Assembly: GCA_002306055.1 (NCBI GenBank)
Contig: DBRR01000019.1
Location: 1 to 64,000 of the forward strand
Length of the DNA: 64,000 nt
DNA from: Anaerolineaceae bacterium UBA1363
GTDB taxonomy: Bacteria > Chloroflexota > Anaerolineae > Anaerolineales > Anaerolineaceae
Reading direction: 5' to 3'
Part shown: positions 35,900 through 43,918 of the stretch, one piece after another
Layout of the letters: every line of letters starts with the position of its first letter
Numbering within the stretch: the first letter of the stretch is position 1
The notes under the pieces: generated by a model
What the model was told of the DNA's origin: nothing
What the model saw: only the letters and a program-made list of their open reading frames with translations
The model's database searches: none
Translations under genes and position numbers: made by a program

Positions 35900-37255
35900 C
35901 TAATTGAAGAAAAAGTTGCTTAGTTCAGCTGGAACAACTGGTTTGGTGGGGGTTAAAGTCTTCCAGATTTCATCAATCTGTATGTCAGTGCGTGAATTGC
36001 GCAGTTCGAGCAGCCAATTGTCGAAGAAGATTTGTTTGTTTTGTTTGAACTTCGTGTCATTAATATTGTTGGTGGCTTTTGAGACAAGCTGAATGATGTG
36101 CCAGCCATAGGTCGTTTCGACAGGCTCACTGATTTGACCAGGTTCATTCAACGCGAAAGCGGCATCTTTGAATTCCTGGATGTAGCTGTCGTTCTTTCCA
36201 ATCCAACCCAGGTCTCCGCCGTTATCTTTATTAGAGGTGTCGGTAGAATATTCTGCTGCTAGAGCCGCCCAGTCGCCGCCGTTCTTTAGTTTTTCAATGA
36301 CTTCCTTGGCTACATCCTCTGAATCGACAAGAATATGTCTCACCCAAACCTGTTCTTCCTGGGGAAGCATATCCTTGGTGACATCTTCCATCAACTTGGT
36401 TCGGAGTAAATTGGCGCGGAAGATATCCTCGATTTGCCGACGGCTGATTCCATAAGTTTTGAGGTCGTCGAGATAATTGCCAAGTTCCTTACCGTACAGT
36501 TTTGTCGTATAGACAGTTGGTGTTGGGGTAACAGTAGGAATTTCTGTGGCGGTTGGCTCTACTGTTGGGGTGGTTGCCTCAGGAGTGGCTTGAATTTCGC
36601 TGGTAGCTGTCGCTGCCTGGGTGGGTTCCCATCCTTCGGGTGTAGCAGTGGATGTAGGCGCAGGGGTGGCGGTATCCGTGGGTTTGATCAATTCAAATTG
36701 CTCACTCGACCAGGTTGGAGTGTTGACAATCGTGGGAGTGATGGTTGGGGTTTTGGTTCCCATCGGATAGAAACCGAAGGACGATTGTAACGCGTCCTGG
36801 ATTTCTTCATCAGAGACAGTTATGCCACGTTTGGCAGCTTCCTCGCGAATGAGTTGATCATCGATCATCTGGTTGAGTACAATTTCCCCAAGGAGCTCGG
36901 GGTCATTTAATTGTGCAATTATTTCGATACCCGCGGACTTAAACTGACTGCCAGAATCCCCCAGGATTTGTGCATAATAGGCATAATTATTGGCAGTGGA
37001 GAGCATGTTTAGGCGGGTATAAATCACATTTGCCTCAAAATCATCCGCTTTAATTACAGCATCCCCCACACGAGCAACAACTTTATTGGGTTTGACGATG
37101 AAATTGTCGACCACGGCATAGACCAACAAAAGTAATGCAAGCCCGATGACTATGCCAGTCACCACTAAAGCGGATTTGATTTGTTTTTCTTCGCGTTCTT
37201 TACGAGCAACGTGCTTTCGGGTATCAAGCTTTGGGCGCTCTGTTTTCTTAGCCAT
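35900..37255 (-). CDS. Membrane-anchored PpiC-type peptidyl-prolyl isomerase
   Basis: 451 residues: a basic cytoplasmic start, one span (SALVVTGIVIGLALLLLVYAV, about 28-48), a SurA/PrsA-like N-terminal region, a Thr/Pro/Ala-rich linker (about 170-250), and a parvulin domain with VRHILVDSEDVAKEV and GGDLGWIGKND near residues 330-385. The layout suggests an extracytoplasmic foldase. The linker resembles the TPT-rich linkers common in secreted Anaerolineae proteins. It is 15 nt downstream of rpsR, so it belongs to the rpsF-rpsR transcript. Confidence 0.87.
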   Translation of the reverse strand: MAKKTERPKLDTRKHVARKEREEKQIKSALVVTGIVIGLALLLLVYAVVDNFIVKPNKVVARVGDAVIKADDFEANVIYTRLNMLSTANNYAYYAQILGDSGSQFKSAGIEIIAQLNDPELLGEIVLNQMIDDQLIREEAAKRGITVSDEEIQDALQSSFGFYPMGTKTPTITPTIVNTPTWSSEQFELIKPTDTATPAPTSTATPEGWEPTQAATATSEIQATPEATTPTVEPTATEIPTVTPTPTVYTTKLYGKELGNYLDDLKTYGISRRQIEDIFRANLLRTKLMEDVTKDMLPQEEQVWVRHILVDSEDVAKEVIEKLKNGGDWAALAAEYSTDTSNKDNGGDLGWIGKNDSYIQEFKDAAFALNEPGQISEPVETTYGWHIIQLVSKATNNINDTKFKQNKQIFFDNWLLELRNSRTDIQIDEIWKTLTPTKPVVPAELSNFFFN

Positions 37256-37270
37256 ACTTAATCACCCGAC

Positions 37271-37573
37271 CTAATTGTTTTCAGTCCAAAAATCACCTTC
37301 AAAAGGAAGTAAGGCGATGTGGCGGGCATTCTTTATAGCTCTGGCAATCTCACGCTGGTGTTTGGCACAGGCGCCAGTTTGGCGGCGAGGGCGGATTTTT
37401 CCGGTCTCGTTGATGTAGCGAGACATTAACTCCACGTTTTTGTAATCGATGACAAGGTTCTTGTCAGAACAGAACTGACAAAACTTTGGGCGGGAAATAT
37501 AGCGGCGAGGGTGTTCGCTACGTTCACCGTTTTGAGAGCGGTCACCGCGATCTGAGAATCTGCTTTCAGTCAT
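37271..37573 (-). CDS. rpsR: Ribosomal protein S18
   Basis: 100-residue small-subunit protein that pairs with S6. The core reads VIDYKNVELMSRYINETGKI followed by RRQTGACAKHQREIARAIKNAR. It keeps a zinc-binding cysteine pattern (CQFC near residue 32, and a later Cys), the C+ form of S18. The N-terminal 25 residues are a charged extension. AGGAG precedes the ATG. Confidence 0.95.
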   Translation of the reverse strand: MTESRFSDRGDRSQNGERSEHPRRYISRPKFCQFCSDKNLVIDYKNVELMSRYINETGKIRPRRQTGACAKHQREIARAIKNARHIALLPFEGDFWTENN

Positions 37574-37584
37574 GTTAACTCCTG

Positions 37585-37869
37585 TTATGCTTTGCGGACA
37601 ACGATGTGTCGCAGAACCTGTTCGTTGTAGCCTAAAGTGCGTTTGAGGCCGGCAACTTCTTCGGGTTTGTAGTTGAAGTCTACCAATACATAGTAGCCTT
37701 CATTGGCTTTATTAATGGGGTAAGCTAGTCTGCGCTTGCCCCAGCGATCAATCTTGGCAATCTCACCACCGTTGTTTTTAATGAGGGTTTCCACATTATC
37801 CACTATGGTGTTCAGAGATGCTTCGTCCAGATCAGCCTGGAGAATAAAAATGAGTTCATAATTGTGCAT
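37585..37869 (-). CDS. rpsF: Ribosomal protein S6
   Basis: 94-residue S6 with the typical start MHNYELIFILQADLDE and the WGKRRLAYPINKANEGYYVL segment. It binds S18 in the platform of the 30S subunit. rpsR follows 11 nt downstream; the ssb gene that often lies between them is absent. AAAGGAG lies in the loop of a small hairpin just before the start. Confidence 0.95.
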   Translation of the reverse strand: MHNYELIFILQADLDEASLNTIVDNVETLIKNNGGEIAKIDRWGKRRLAYPINKANEGYYVLVDFNYKPEEVAGLKRTLGYNEQVLRHIVVRKA

Positions 37870-37875
37870 ACGTGT

Positions 37876-37958
37876 CGAGGCTCCTTTCCTCGGGTTTGCT
37901 CCTGCTTTTCGCCGTTGGCGGGCAGGAGTGGAAGGTTGGTTTCAGGCTTATTCCTGAA
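37876..37958 (-). promoter_or_regulatory. Structured rpsF leader
   Basis: Read on the minus strand, three hairpins: TTCAGG/CCTGAA (37941-37958), CTCCTGC/GCAGGAG with a CCG-containing loop (37899-37928), and CGAGG/CCTCG (37876-37892) whose 7-nt loop is AAAGGAG, the ribosome site. S6:S18 is known to repress its own operon through a leader structure in other bacteria; whether this is that motif needs a covariance search. Confidence 0.45.
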
Positions 37959-37971
37959 TTTAACAGACGGT

Positions 37972-37999
37972 ATTGTATCATATGTTTTAAATAAAGCAA
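37972..37999 (-). promoter_or_regulatory. Probable rpsF promoter
   Basis: Minus strand TTGCTT and TACAAT with a 16-nt spacer, about 100 nt before the rpsF ATG. Confidence 0.5.
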
Positions 38000-38656
38000 C
38001 TTAAAGACAAAAACTGAGGTTGTATAGAAATTACTAAAAACCAGAAAATTTCTTGTCAGAAGGCGATAACTTGAACCGAAATACTCTTGAGTAACACGAA
38101 AGGGAGCAAAAAGAGTCTACAAAACTAATCATTGATTCCTTTTTTTGTACACTATGGTCATTTCTCCCTTGTATCCGTATTGGGATCTCATTTATTCAAT
38201 ACAAAGAGATTAGTCAGGTAGGTGAGGGCGAATTCAGGTTCGTCCCTGTATAATTAGATCAACCTCTTCGTGAAATATTCCCAATCTACAATTTCTCGTA
38301 ATTTCTTCAAAAAAATCAACCTGTCGAACCGCACCCGATCCTATAAAAAATCGCCAAAAACGCGTCTCTTCCTCTTTCTTTGAATTGGGATGGGGTTTCA
38401 TTTTCAGTTCTTGTTTGAGATGCCTTTATTATTGAACTTCATGGGTTTGGTCAATTAATCCTCTTATTTTTCAACGTCCCCTTATTAGTATTAATCGAAA
38501 AAAGTGTGCCGCAGTCAATCAAAATGTTGCTTAGTGAAAATAAAAGCCGATACCCCGAATCTTTACAAATACATACTGTGAGCATAATCAAGAAATCAAG
38601 TATGAAGGACTCTCCTTCTCTTTAATTCGCGACAATTTTTTAACCTACAAAGGAAT
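38000..38656. other. A+T-rich intergenic stretch
   Basis: No convincing gene on either strand. It holds the first copy of a 110-bp direct repeat (38355-38463), an imperfect GGGCGAA/TTCGTCCC hairpin (about 38227-38250) and a TATAAT (about 38250-38255). No tRNA or known RNA is recognised. Confidence 0.6.
38355..38463 (+). repeat. Direct repeat copy 1, flanking the VIT gene
   Basis: Matches 39597-39706 in the same orientation with, by eye, about a dozen substitutions and two short gaps. Identical blocks include TTCTTGTTTGAGATGCCT and the last 19 nt, GTTTGGTCAATTAATCCTC. No coding frame is shared. Confidence 0.85.
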
Positions 38657-39532
38657 TTATAACTCAACCCCAAAGGCAGTTCTCACCAACAAACCAACAC
38701 CAAAGGAACATATTGCCACACCCATGCTGATTAAGAACATCTCAAGAAAACGCCGTTTAAACGACAAGTCTTTTGCTACAGATATGTAAAAATTAAAGCC
38801 AAAGATAATCAACACCGCGATTAATAAAGTCGCACCAAGGCTGACGTAGATACCCGTATCATGCTGAGGTATCAAAAGATACGGCAGGATGAGTAAAATA
38901 ACGGTGATTATGTAGGCAAGGCCAGTATAGAGCGCTGATCGGATAGCCTTAGGATTGTTTTCTGCTCGAGCCGAAAGATATTCTGAGGCCGCCATTGAGA
39001 AAGAAGCTGCAATACCGGTTACCAAGCCACTAATCGCAACCAGTTTGCCAGTTTGCAGTGCAAATGTTAACCCTGCCAATGTGCCAGTCAGTTCAACTAA
39101 TGCATCGTTAAGACCTAATACTATGGAACCCATATACGATAGAAAATCTTCTTTGATCATCCCTGCTAGTGAATTTTCGTGTTCTTCTTCATCTTTTCCG
39201 AGTTGAGCAGCTCCTGGCACCACCGAATCAAAAACTGCATATTCGGCAGAGCCCGCGGCTTCGTTTTTTTCGAGTAGTTTAATCGTAAAAGTTATTCCCA
39301 AGACACGTGCCATTAATGCCGAAAAAAACGCTTTAAGGTAATTTGGTTTAACTTCTACATTACTGATCTTTTTCCAAAATTGATAATGGCGCATCTCAGT
39401 AGCTGACATTTCACGAAGGACCTCAGAATTGTGAGGATCTTTAATCAAACCAGCCAATTTACCATAAATCACATAGCCGGTCATTTCATCCTTTTGAAAC
39501 TTGATAACCTTTTTTAAATAGTCTTCGTCCAT
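38657..39532 (-). CDS. Ferritin-like/VIT1 (CCC1) family metal transporter
   Basis: 291 residues. The N-terminal half is a ferritin-like four-helix domain with Glu/His ligands (KDEMTGY, TEMRHYQFW, DEEEHE). The C-terminal half has membrane spans of the VIT1/CCC1 type, beginning GLNDALVELTGTLAGL and including AASFSMAASEYLSARAE. Such fusions (as in MbfA-type proteins) are iron or manganese exporters or stores. The ATG follows AAGGAG. The gene is enclosed by two copies of a 110-bp repeat, which suggests that it came or moved as a cassette. Confidence 0.85.
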   Translation of the reverse strand: MDEDYLKKVIKFQKDEMTGYVIYGKLAGLIKDPHNSEVLREMSATEMRHYQFWKKISNVEVKPNYLKAFFSALMARVLGITFTIKLLEKNEAAGSAEYAVFDSVVPGAAQLGKDEEEHENSLAGMIKEDFLSYMGSIVLGLNDALVELTGTLAGLTFALQTGKLVAISGLVTGIAASFSMAASEYLSARAENNPKAIRSALYTGLAYIITVILLILPYLLIPQHDTGIYVSLGATLLIAVLIIFGFNFYISVAKDLSFKRRFLEMFLISMGVAICSFGVGLLVRTAFGVEL

Positions 39533-39596
39533 TGAAATGCTCCTTGCGGATACCCATACTTCAGATCTGGAACTACCTTATTACACATATAATTAT

Positions 39597-39706
39597 CAAA
39601 AACGTGGCTCTTCCTGTTTCTTTGAATCGGAGTGGTTTCATTTCCAGTTTTTCTTGTTTGAGATGCCTCTATTCATGAACTTCCTGAGTTTGGTCAATTA
39701 ATCCTC
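39597..39706 (+). repeat. Direct repeat copy 2, flanking the VIT gene
   Basis: Second copy of the repeat at 38355-38463, lying just upstream of the VIT gene and 48 nt from the end of the holin-like gene. The two copies bracket about 1.13 kb holding the single gene. Confidence 0.85.
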
Positions 39707-39754
39707 AGGCAAATCTGCCATGCTGGGCAGTTTTTGTCTTTTCTATCAGAAAAG

Positions 39755-40129
39755 TCAAATTTCCTCTTTTTTCCTCTTCTCATCAGAGGAGAAAAGCATT
39801 GATATGACGCTTACGATGAGCGAGCCAAGCAAGGCTGACCAAAAATTGTCGACAACATACCCTACATGGAACCATGTCTGTGCCAGGTAAGCTGAGAGCA
39901 TAAACATCGCTGCATTCAGCACGAGGCTAAACAACCCCAACGTGAGAATGATCAGTCCACACGAAAGCGCTCTCAGGATTGGCAGGAGGATCGCATTCAA
40001 GAATGCCAGGATTGCAGCGGTTATAGCGTACGCAACCCAAGCATCATTTTCGACATGGATGCCAGGGATTAACCAGGCAGCTACAAAAAGTGCCAACATA
40101 AAAACAAGCCATCTCTTTATCAGGTTCAT
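39755..40129 (-). CDS. Four-span membrane protein, phage-holin-family (PF04020-like)
   Basis: 124 residues with four hydrophobic segments, starting NLIKRWLVFMLALFVAAWLIPG and containing the family-like AFLNAILLPILRALS and LGLFSLVLNAAMFML. Proteins of this kind are called phage holin family IV or YvlD-like, but most are ordinary chromosomal membrane proteins; nothing here suggests a phage. The ATG at 40129 has AAAGGA upstream; the longer open frame to 40183 lacks one. Confidence 0.78.
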   Translation of the reverse strand: MNLIKRWLVFMLALFVAAWLIPGIHVENDAWVAYAITAAILAFLNAILLPILRALSCGLIILTLGLFSLVLNAAMFMLSAYLAQTWFHVGYVVDNFWSALLGSLIVSVISMLFSSDEKRKKEEI

Positions 40130-40217
40130 TTCATTCCTTTCTGCTAATTCTGAAGTTATTATCTCCCGAACCCAAGCTTGCAAGGCTAGAAAATATAAGG
40201 TAATGTATCATTAAAAA

Positions 40218-40290
40218 TGCCCCTGGCGCGACTCGAACGCGCAACCAACAGTTTAGAAGACTGGTGCTCTATCCATTGAGCTACAGGAGC
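40218..40290 (-). tRNA. tRNA-Arg (TCT), CCA not encoded
   Basis: A 73-nt cloverleaf on the minus strand: acceptor GCTCCTG/CAGGGGC, anticodon loop CTTCTAA (anticodon TCT), T arm GCGCG TTCGAGT CGCGC, discriminator A. The next bases are TTTTTAATG, so CCA must be added enzymatically, unlike the tRNA-Asp in this window. Confidence 0.96.
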
Positions 40291-40302
40291 AAACGGGCTT
40301 TG

Positions 40303-40308
40303 ATTATA
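40303..40308 (-). promoter_or_regulatory. -10 box of tRNA-Arg
   Basis: TATAAT on the minus strand, 12 nt before the tRNA 5' end. A TTGATC lies 15 nt further upstream, a rather short spacing. Confidence 0.5.
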
Positions 40309-40325
40309 CTGCTTTTCCGGCGGGA

Positions 40326-40748
40326 TCAAACGGGACGAATACCTTTATAGACCCGGCTACCACCGATCGTACGTAATATAGTGTCGGCAGGTCTTCCAAT
40401 ACGTTCAGATAACTCGATCGCGTTAAGCGGTTGGTTATGGTTTACGATAAAAACCTTGAAAACGGAATCGACTAGTGGGGCATTGGCAGTGATGAATCCT
40501 TCCTGCTTGGCGCAGTGGTCTACCAGGGTTTGGATGAGACCATCGCCGCGTGTTACTTCACCCGTTTCGGGATTGACCAAGTCCATTTCCTGAGCATCAG
40601 TTGATTGAGCAAAAAGTGCTTGGTGTGTCGGGCACATGAAAGTTACTAAAGCATGGCGCCAGTTCTGGTCCTGCGATTTCCACCAGTCAAGATCGACCCG
40701 AAACTTCGTGTTCAGGTCAGGTTTTATGAGACTAGATTTATTCAGCAT
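40326..40748 (-). CDS. Unrecognised protein, winged-helix-like end
   Basis: I do not recognise this 140-residue protein. The first half has WWKSQDQNWRHALVTFMCPTH and an NPETGEVTRGDGL segment; the end (NAIELSERIGRPADTILRTIGG) looks like a small helix-turn-helix. It lies 5 nt downstream of the 531-residue gene on the same strand and probably forms a two-gene operon with it. No membrane span or signal peptide. It is likely a lineage-specific conserved protein. Confidence 0.62.
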   Translation of the reverse strand: MLNKSSLIKPDLNTKFRVDLDWWKSQDQNWRHALVTFMCPTHQALFAQSTDAQEMDLVNPETGEVTRGDGLIQTLVDHCAKQEGFITANAPLVDSVFKVFIVNHNQPLNAIELSERIGRPADTILRTIGGSRVYKGIRPV

Positions 40749-40753
40749 CCAGA

Positions 40754-42349
40754 TTATTCCTTTCCTTGGTCTACCAGGTGATAGTAATGATCGCCAACAT
40801 GAACAATCTCTGGATTGGACGAAAGAGTTTCGAATAACTCCATGGGCGGGGTGCGCCTGATGACATTAATTGCAGCATAGAGATCAATAAAATGAACGTG
40901 ATGCTGACTGTTCAGTTTAGAAAGTTCATTCATCATACGGAAAACGTCTGATTTGATCGGGATGTTCCTGCTGAGGCGATCCTGCCAGATTTTGTCAAGC
41001 CCATCCTGGTCGGGAATAGCGATAGCCATTCGCTCATTGAAACCAGCATAGATAGGTTGCCGAAGAAGCGCAAACACCAGTCCGCCATCAGCGCCTATTA
41101 GGACGGTTTTGATCCACTCTTTGTTGGAGCGCTTTTTCTCTGCCGAGATAAGCATAGTGCCTGGGTGCTTGGTTGCGCTGATCTCAATATTGCTGCCAGG
41201 AATGAGGTTTTTTTCCTCAAACCATTCTCTCAATCCTACGACATAATTATGAGAGCGTACTACCCAAGCGGAGATTCGCTGCTGAGTTTGCTTGTCAATA
41301 AAAGTGATCTTGATGTTTTCAGACTCGAGGGCTGAAGGCAGCACGCGGTTGGAATTTGGCGTTACAGGAATGCTGCCACTGCGCCAATGGGGATATGTAA
41401 GAGTAATTGTGACAGAATCAACCCGATCAACTTCATCAATTTCATCGTTGGTAAAGGATAATTCATCATCGAGGTCATAGAGTAACTTATAGGATTCTTC
41501 ACCGAGATAATCCGCAAGAGGAATGATGGAATTTGCGCGGATGTAGATGGGCGGCTCAAGGACCGATTCTGGCTCAAGCCGCTTAAGGAACCAGGAGATC
41601 TCTCCGGTCGTCCCGACTTCATCGAAACGGGGGTCTTCTTGTAGTGCGTAATTCAAAGAGAATTCGAGCAATTTTTGATTTTGAGGTTCTGCGTTGAGTT
41701 CCAGCTCCTTCATCAAAAGCTCAATGCCTAAAGGACCCCCTTCGTGAGAATCGAGGATGGCTTCAGCAAGATTGAGATATCCTTTGCCAACGTCGATCAG
41801 TAAAGACCGAGGGAACCAGGTGTCCGCGATGCGGACAAGCTCCGATTGATTTTCAAGTGCTTTGCGGAGCTTTGTTCTGAGAGCCGGGGCGTACTTGTTG
41901 TAGATCTCAACCGGATTCTCCACATCCTCGTCATTGCTTTTGTAAACCTTGGTATTTAATGCATGATTGGGCAGATTGGTGGCAAAAGAACTGCGGGTAC
42001 CATCTTCAAACTCCACTTCGGTTACTGTAAAGTCACCGATAGCCACGTTCTCGCCAGGGCGGTTCGAAATGACATTGGCTTGTTTCCGATCGTATTCCGG
42101 AAAACTCACTTTTGTGCCAACTTCATAAGAATTACTGGGAAGATAAACTTCGCCAGCTGTCTCCAACTTCGACTTTCTCTCAGCTTCCCGTTCTGTTAAG
42201 CGCTGATTAATCAGCACTTGAACAAGACCATCGACACCTAAAGGTTCTTCTTTTTCGAACAAATAGTTTGCCAACTGTTGAAGATCGGAAGCTGTTACCT
42301 CGAGATTTGCCCAGTAAGTCTTCCAGGCATTATAATCACCTGAACCCAT
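40754..42349 (-). CDS. Unrecognised 531-residue protein
   Basis: No family is recognised with confidence. It is acidic and soluble-looking, with an N-terminal helical part (ASDLQQLANYLFEKEEPLGVDGLVQVLINQRL), a beta-rich section resembling a KOW or PSP-type small barrel (VGTKVSFPEYDRKQANVISN), and later parts that read like winged-helix repeats. The layout is compatible with a DNA- or RNA-associated protein, but this is a guess. The ATG follows AGAGGAT. It is divergent from the DUF4380-like gene. Confidence 0.65.
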   Translation of the reverse strand: MGSGDYNAWKTYWANLEVTASDLQQLANYLFEKEEPLGVDGLVQVLINQRLTEREAERKSKLETAGEVYLPSNSYEVGTKVSFPEYDRKQANVISNRPGENVAIGDFTVTEVEFEDGTRSSFATNLPNHALNTKVYKSNDEDVENPVEIYNKYAPALRTKLRKALENQSELVRIADTWFPRSLLIDVGKGYLNLAEAILDSHEGGPLGIELLMKELELNAEPQNQKLLEFSLNYALQEDPRFDEVGTTGEISWFLKRLEPESVLEPPIYIRANSIIPLADYLGEESYKLLYDLDDELSFTNDEIDEVDRVDSVTITLTYPHWRSGSIPVTPNSNRVLPSALESENIKITFIDKQTQQRISAWVVRSHNYVVGLREWFEEKNLIPGSNIEISATKHPGTMLISAEKKRSNKEWIKTVLIGADGGLVFALLRQPIYAGFNERMAIAIPDQDGLDKIWQDRLSRNIPIKSDVFRMMNELSKLNSQHHVHFIDLYAAINVIRRTPPMELFETLSSNPEIVHVGDHYYHLVDQGKE

Positions 42350-42426
42350 AAATATCCTCTTTTATTGCAATTATGAGTAGATTATACATGATTATTTCCA
42401 GGACTACGATAGGTTTATGAGGTTAA

Positions 42427-43332
42427 ATGAAACAATTGGAATATCAAGGTTGGAAGAACTGTTACCAAATTGAATCGGGCGATTGCAGAATGATCGCAAC
42501 CGCGGATATAGGTCCTCGGATTGTGCATCTAAGCCGTGGAAATGGTGAAAACCTTCTGAAGCTATTTGAAGAGCAAATAGGCAGGGTGGGAGGCGATGAT
42601 TGGCGGCTTGTTGGCGGTCATCGTGTTTGGTATGCGCCGGAAGACCCTGTAACATCTTACATACCGGACAATGATCCTGTCGAGGTGGAAGTTATTTCTT
42701 CAGATGAGATCTGTTTTAAGGTTTCGTTAATTCCTGAGGTCGAAAAATCGCTAATAATGCGCGTAGCCACAAATACTAATGAATTTGAATTAATTAACCA
42801 GATAAGAAATGCAAGCGATCAAGTACTTCGGACAGCGTCCTGGGGCATCACAACCTTTGCACCGGGTGGGGTGGGATATATGCCAATTTCCAAGGCAATA
42901 TCACCTTCTGATACACTTTCTGCAAGCGGACAAATAAACCTGTGGGACTATACCTTGTTTTCGGACCCGGCATTTACCTGGCGTTCTGAATGGATCGAAT
43001 TCCACCAGGAACGTACCCTTTCCAAGCAGAAGGTTGGAACATATCTCCGTAATCCATGGCTCGCATATCGGTTAGGGGAATCTTTGGTGATCAAGACCTT
43101 TGATTTCAACAAAGAAGATCTAAGTGCATATGATTTCCCTGATCTGGGGAGCAATGTTGAAGTTTACTTTGATACGTATATGCTGGAGTTGGAGGGTTTG
43201 AGCCCCTGGACGGAATTGAAACCTGGAGAAACTGTTTCACATACCGAAAAGCTGCAGGTACTCGCAATTGAACCTGATTGGAGTCACGAAAAAGTGATCG
43301 AGCTGGTAAAAAGCGCAATCACTTCTGGATAA
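42427..43332 (+). CDS. DUF4380-like (mutarotase-fold) protein
   Basis: 301-residue beta-rich protein with the pattern of galactose-mutarotase-like sandwich proteins grouped as DUF4380: IATADIGPRIVHLS near residue 22, GGHRVWYAPED near 62, ASWGITTFAPGG near 135, and the VEVYFDTYMLELEGLSPW segment. No signal peptide, so cytosolic. It may act on a sugar, given the glucan enzymes nearby, but no substrate is seen. TGAGGT precedes the start. Its last 49 nt overlap a predicted opposite-strand gene. Confidence 0.7.
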   Translation: MKQLEYQGWKNCYQIESGDCRMIATADIGPRIVHLSRGNGENLLKLFEEQIGRVGGDDWRLVGGHRVWYAPEDPVTSYIPDNDPVEVEVISSDEICFKVSLIPEVEKSLIMRVATNTNEFELINQIRNASDQVLRTASWGITTFAPGGVGYMPISKAISPSDTLSASGQINLWDYTLFSDPAFTWRSEWIEFHQERTLSKQKVGTYLRNPWLAYRLGESLVIKTFDFNKEDLSAYDFPDLGSNVEVYFDTYMLELEGLSPWTELKPGETVSHTEKLQVLAIEPDWSHEKVIELVKSAITSG

Positions 43333-43688
43333 TTAAGCGTGTTTACAAGATTAAGGAAATTAGAATTCCTATCATTAACCCCGTCGCAGAGATTGAAAAA
43401 AGCATCAATGCGTCCGATCCGATTTGCCAGAGTATCTCCCTGTTGTAATTCCGGATCTATGGACTTAGTTCTTACTGGCACGGTTGGTTGATAACTCAAT
43501 TCCTGGGTGTATGATGCATTCAGCAGGATGGATTCAACGGGTTCCGGAGACTTTGCTCTCTGAATTCGTTGTGTGTCAAAGGATAACCGGATATCCTGAT
43601 GACCATTTGTGGGGTTACTTGAACTCCGACTGGCTTTGCCGGACTTTTTAAAGAATAATGTGCGTGGGGATAAGACAGAGCGCTCCAT
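43284..43688 (-). CDS. Unrecognised small protein coupled to the ftsZ operon
   Basis: 134 residues starting MERSVLSPRTLFFKK, Ser/Pro/Arg-rich at first, with DTLANRIGRIDAFFNL later. I recognise no domain with certainty; the QQGDTLANRIG segment is faintly like a LysM or phage-baseplate motif. The start ATG lies 1 nt after the TAA of the 73-residue gene with GAGGG just upstream, good evidence of coupling. The 3' end overlaps the opposite DUF4380-like gene by 49 nt, which weakens it slightly. Confidence 0.5.
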   Translation of the reverse strand: MERSVLSPRTLFFKKSGKASRSSSNPTNGHQDIRLSFDTQRIQRAKSPEPVESILLNASYTQELSYQPTVPVRTKSIDPELQQGDTLANRIGRIDAFFNLCDGVNDRNSNFLNLVNTLNYPEVIALFTSSITFS

Positions 43689-43689
43689 A

Positions 43690-43911
43690 TTACCCTCTTG
43701 AGACGGACATCTTACTGATATTACCTTCTTCGTCTGCCACGACTCGTACTTGTTGGTGGATAGTTTTTCCGCCTGGTAATTCATCTGCAAAAGCATAGAT
43801 GAGCAGATAACGCCCGGGAGACTGTTCCGTCACTTTTGGGTGCTTCCCGCTCAATTTGGGGTACTTGGCGCTGACTTTGTCAGAAACCTTTTGTATGGAG
43901 CTTGCTTTCAT
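43690..43911 (-). CDS. Unrecognised 73-residue protein downstream of ftsZ
   Basis: Short basic protein, beta-rich by appearance, with KYPKLSGKHPKVTEQSPGRYLLIYAF and a C-terminal VRVVADEEGNISKMSVSRG hairpin. It starts 7 nt after the ftsZ stop on the same strand and is coupled to a second small gene. No known FtsZ partner (SepF, ZapA, EzrA) is recognised in it. Confidence 0.62.
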   Translation of the reverse strand: MKASSIQKVSDKVSAKYPKLSGKHPKVTEQSPGRYLLIYAFADELPGGKTIHQQVRVVADEEGNISKMSVSRG

Positions 43912-43918
43912 ACTTAAC

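Noticed and set aside
36434..36790. Gly/Cys/Trp-rich 118-residue frame on the plus strand
   Set aside because: It is the antisense of the Thr/Pro-rich linker of the PpiC protein; the odd composition follows from that.
39755..40129. Holin-family protein as a sign of a prophage
   Set aside because: No other phage gene is nearby; this family is widespread as ordinary membrane proteins.
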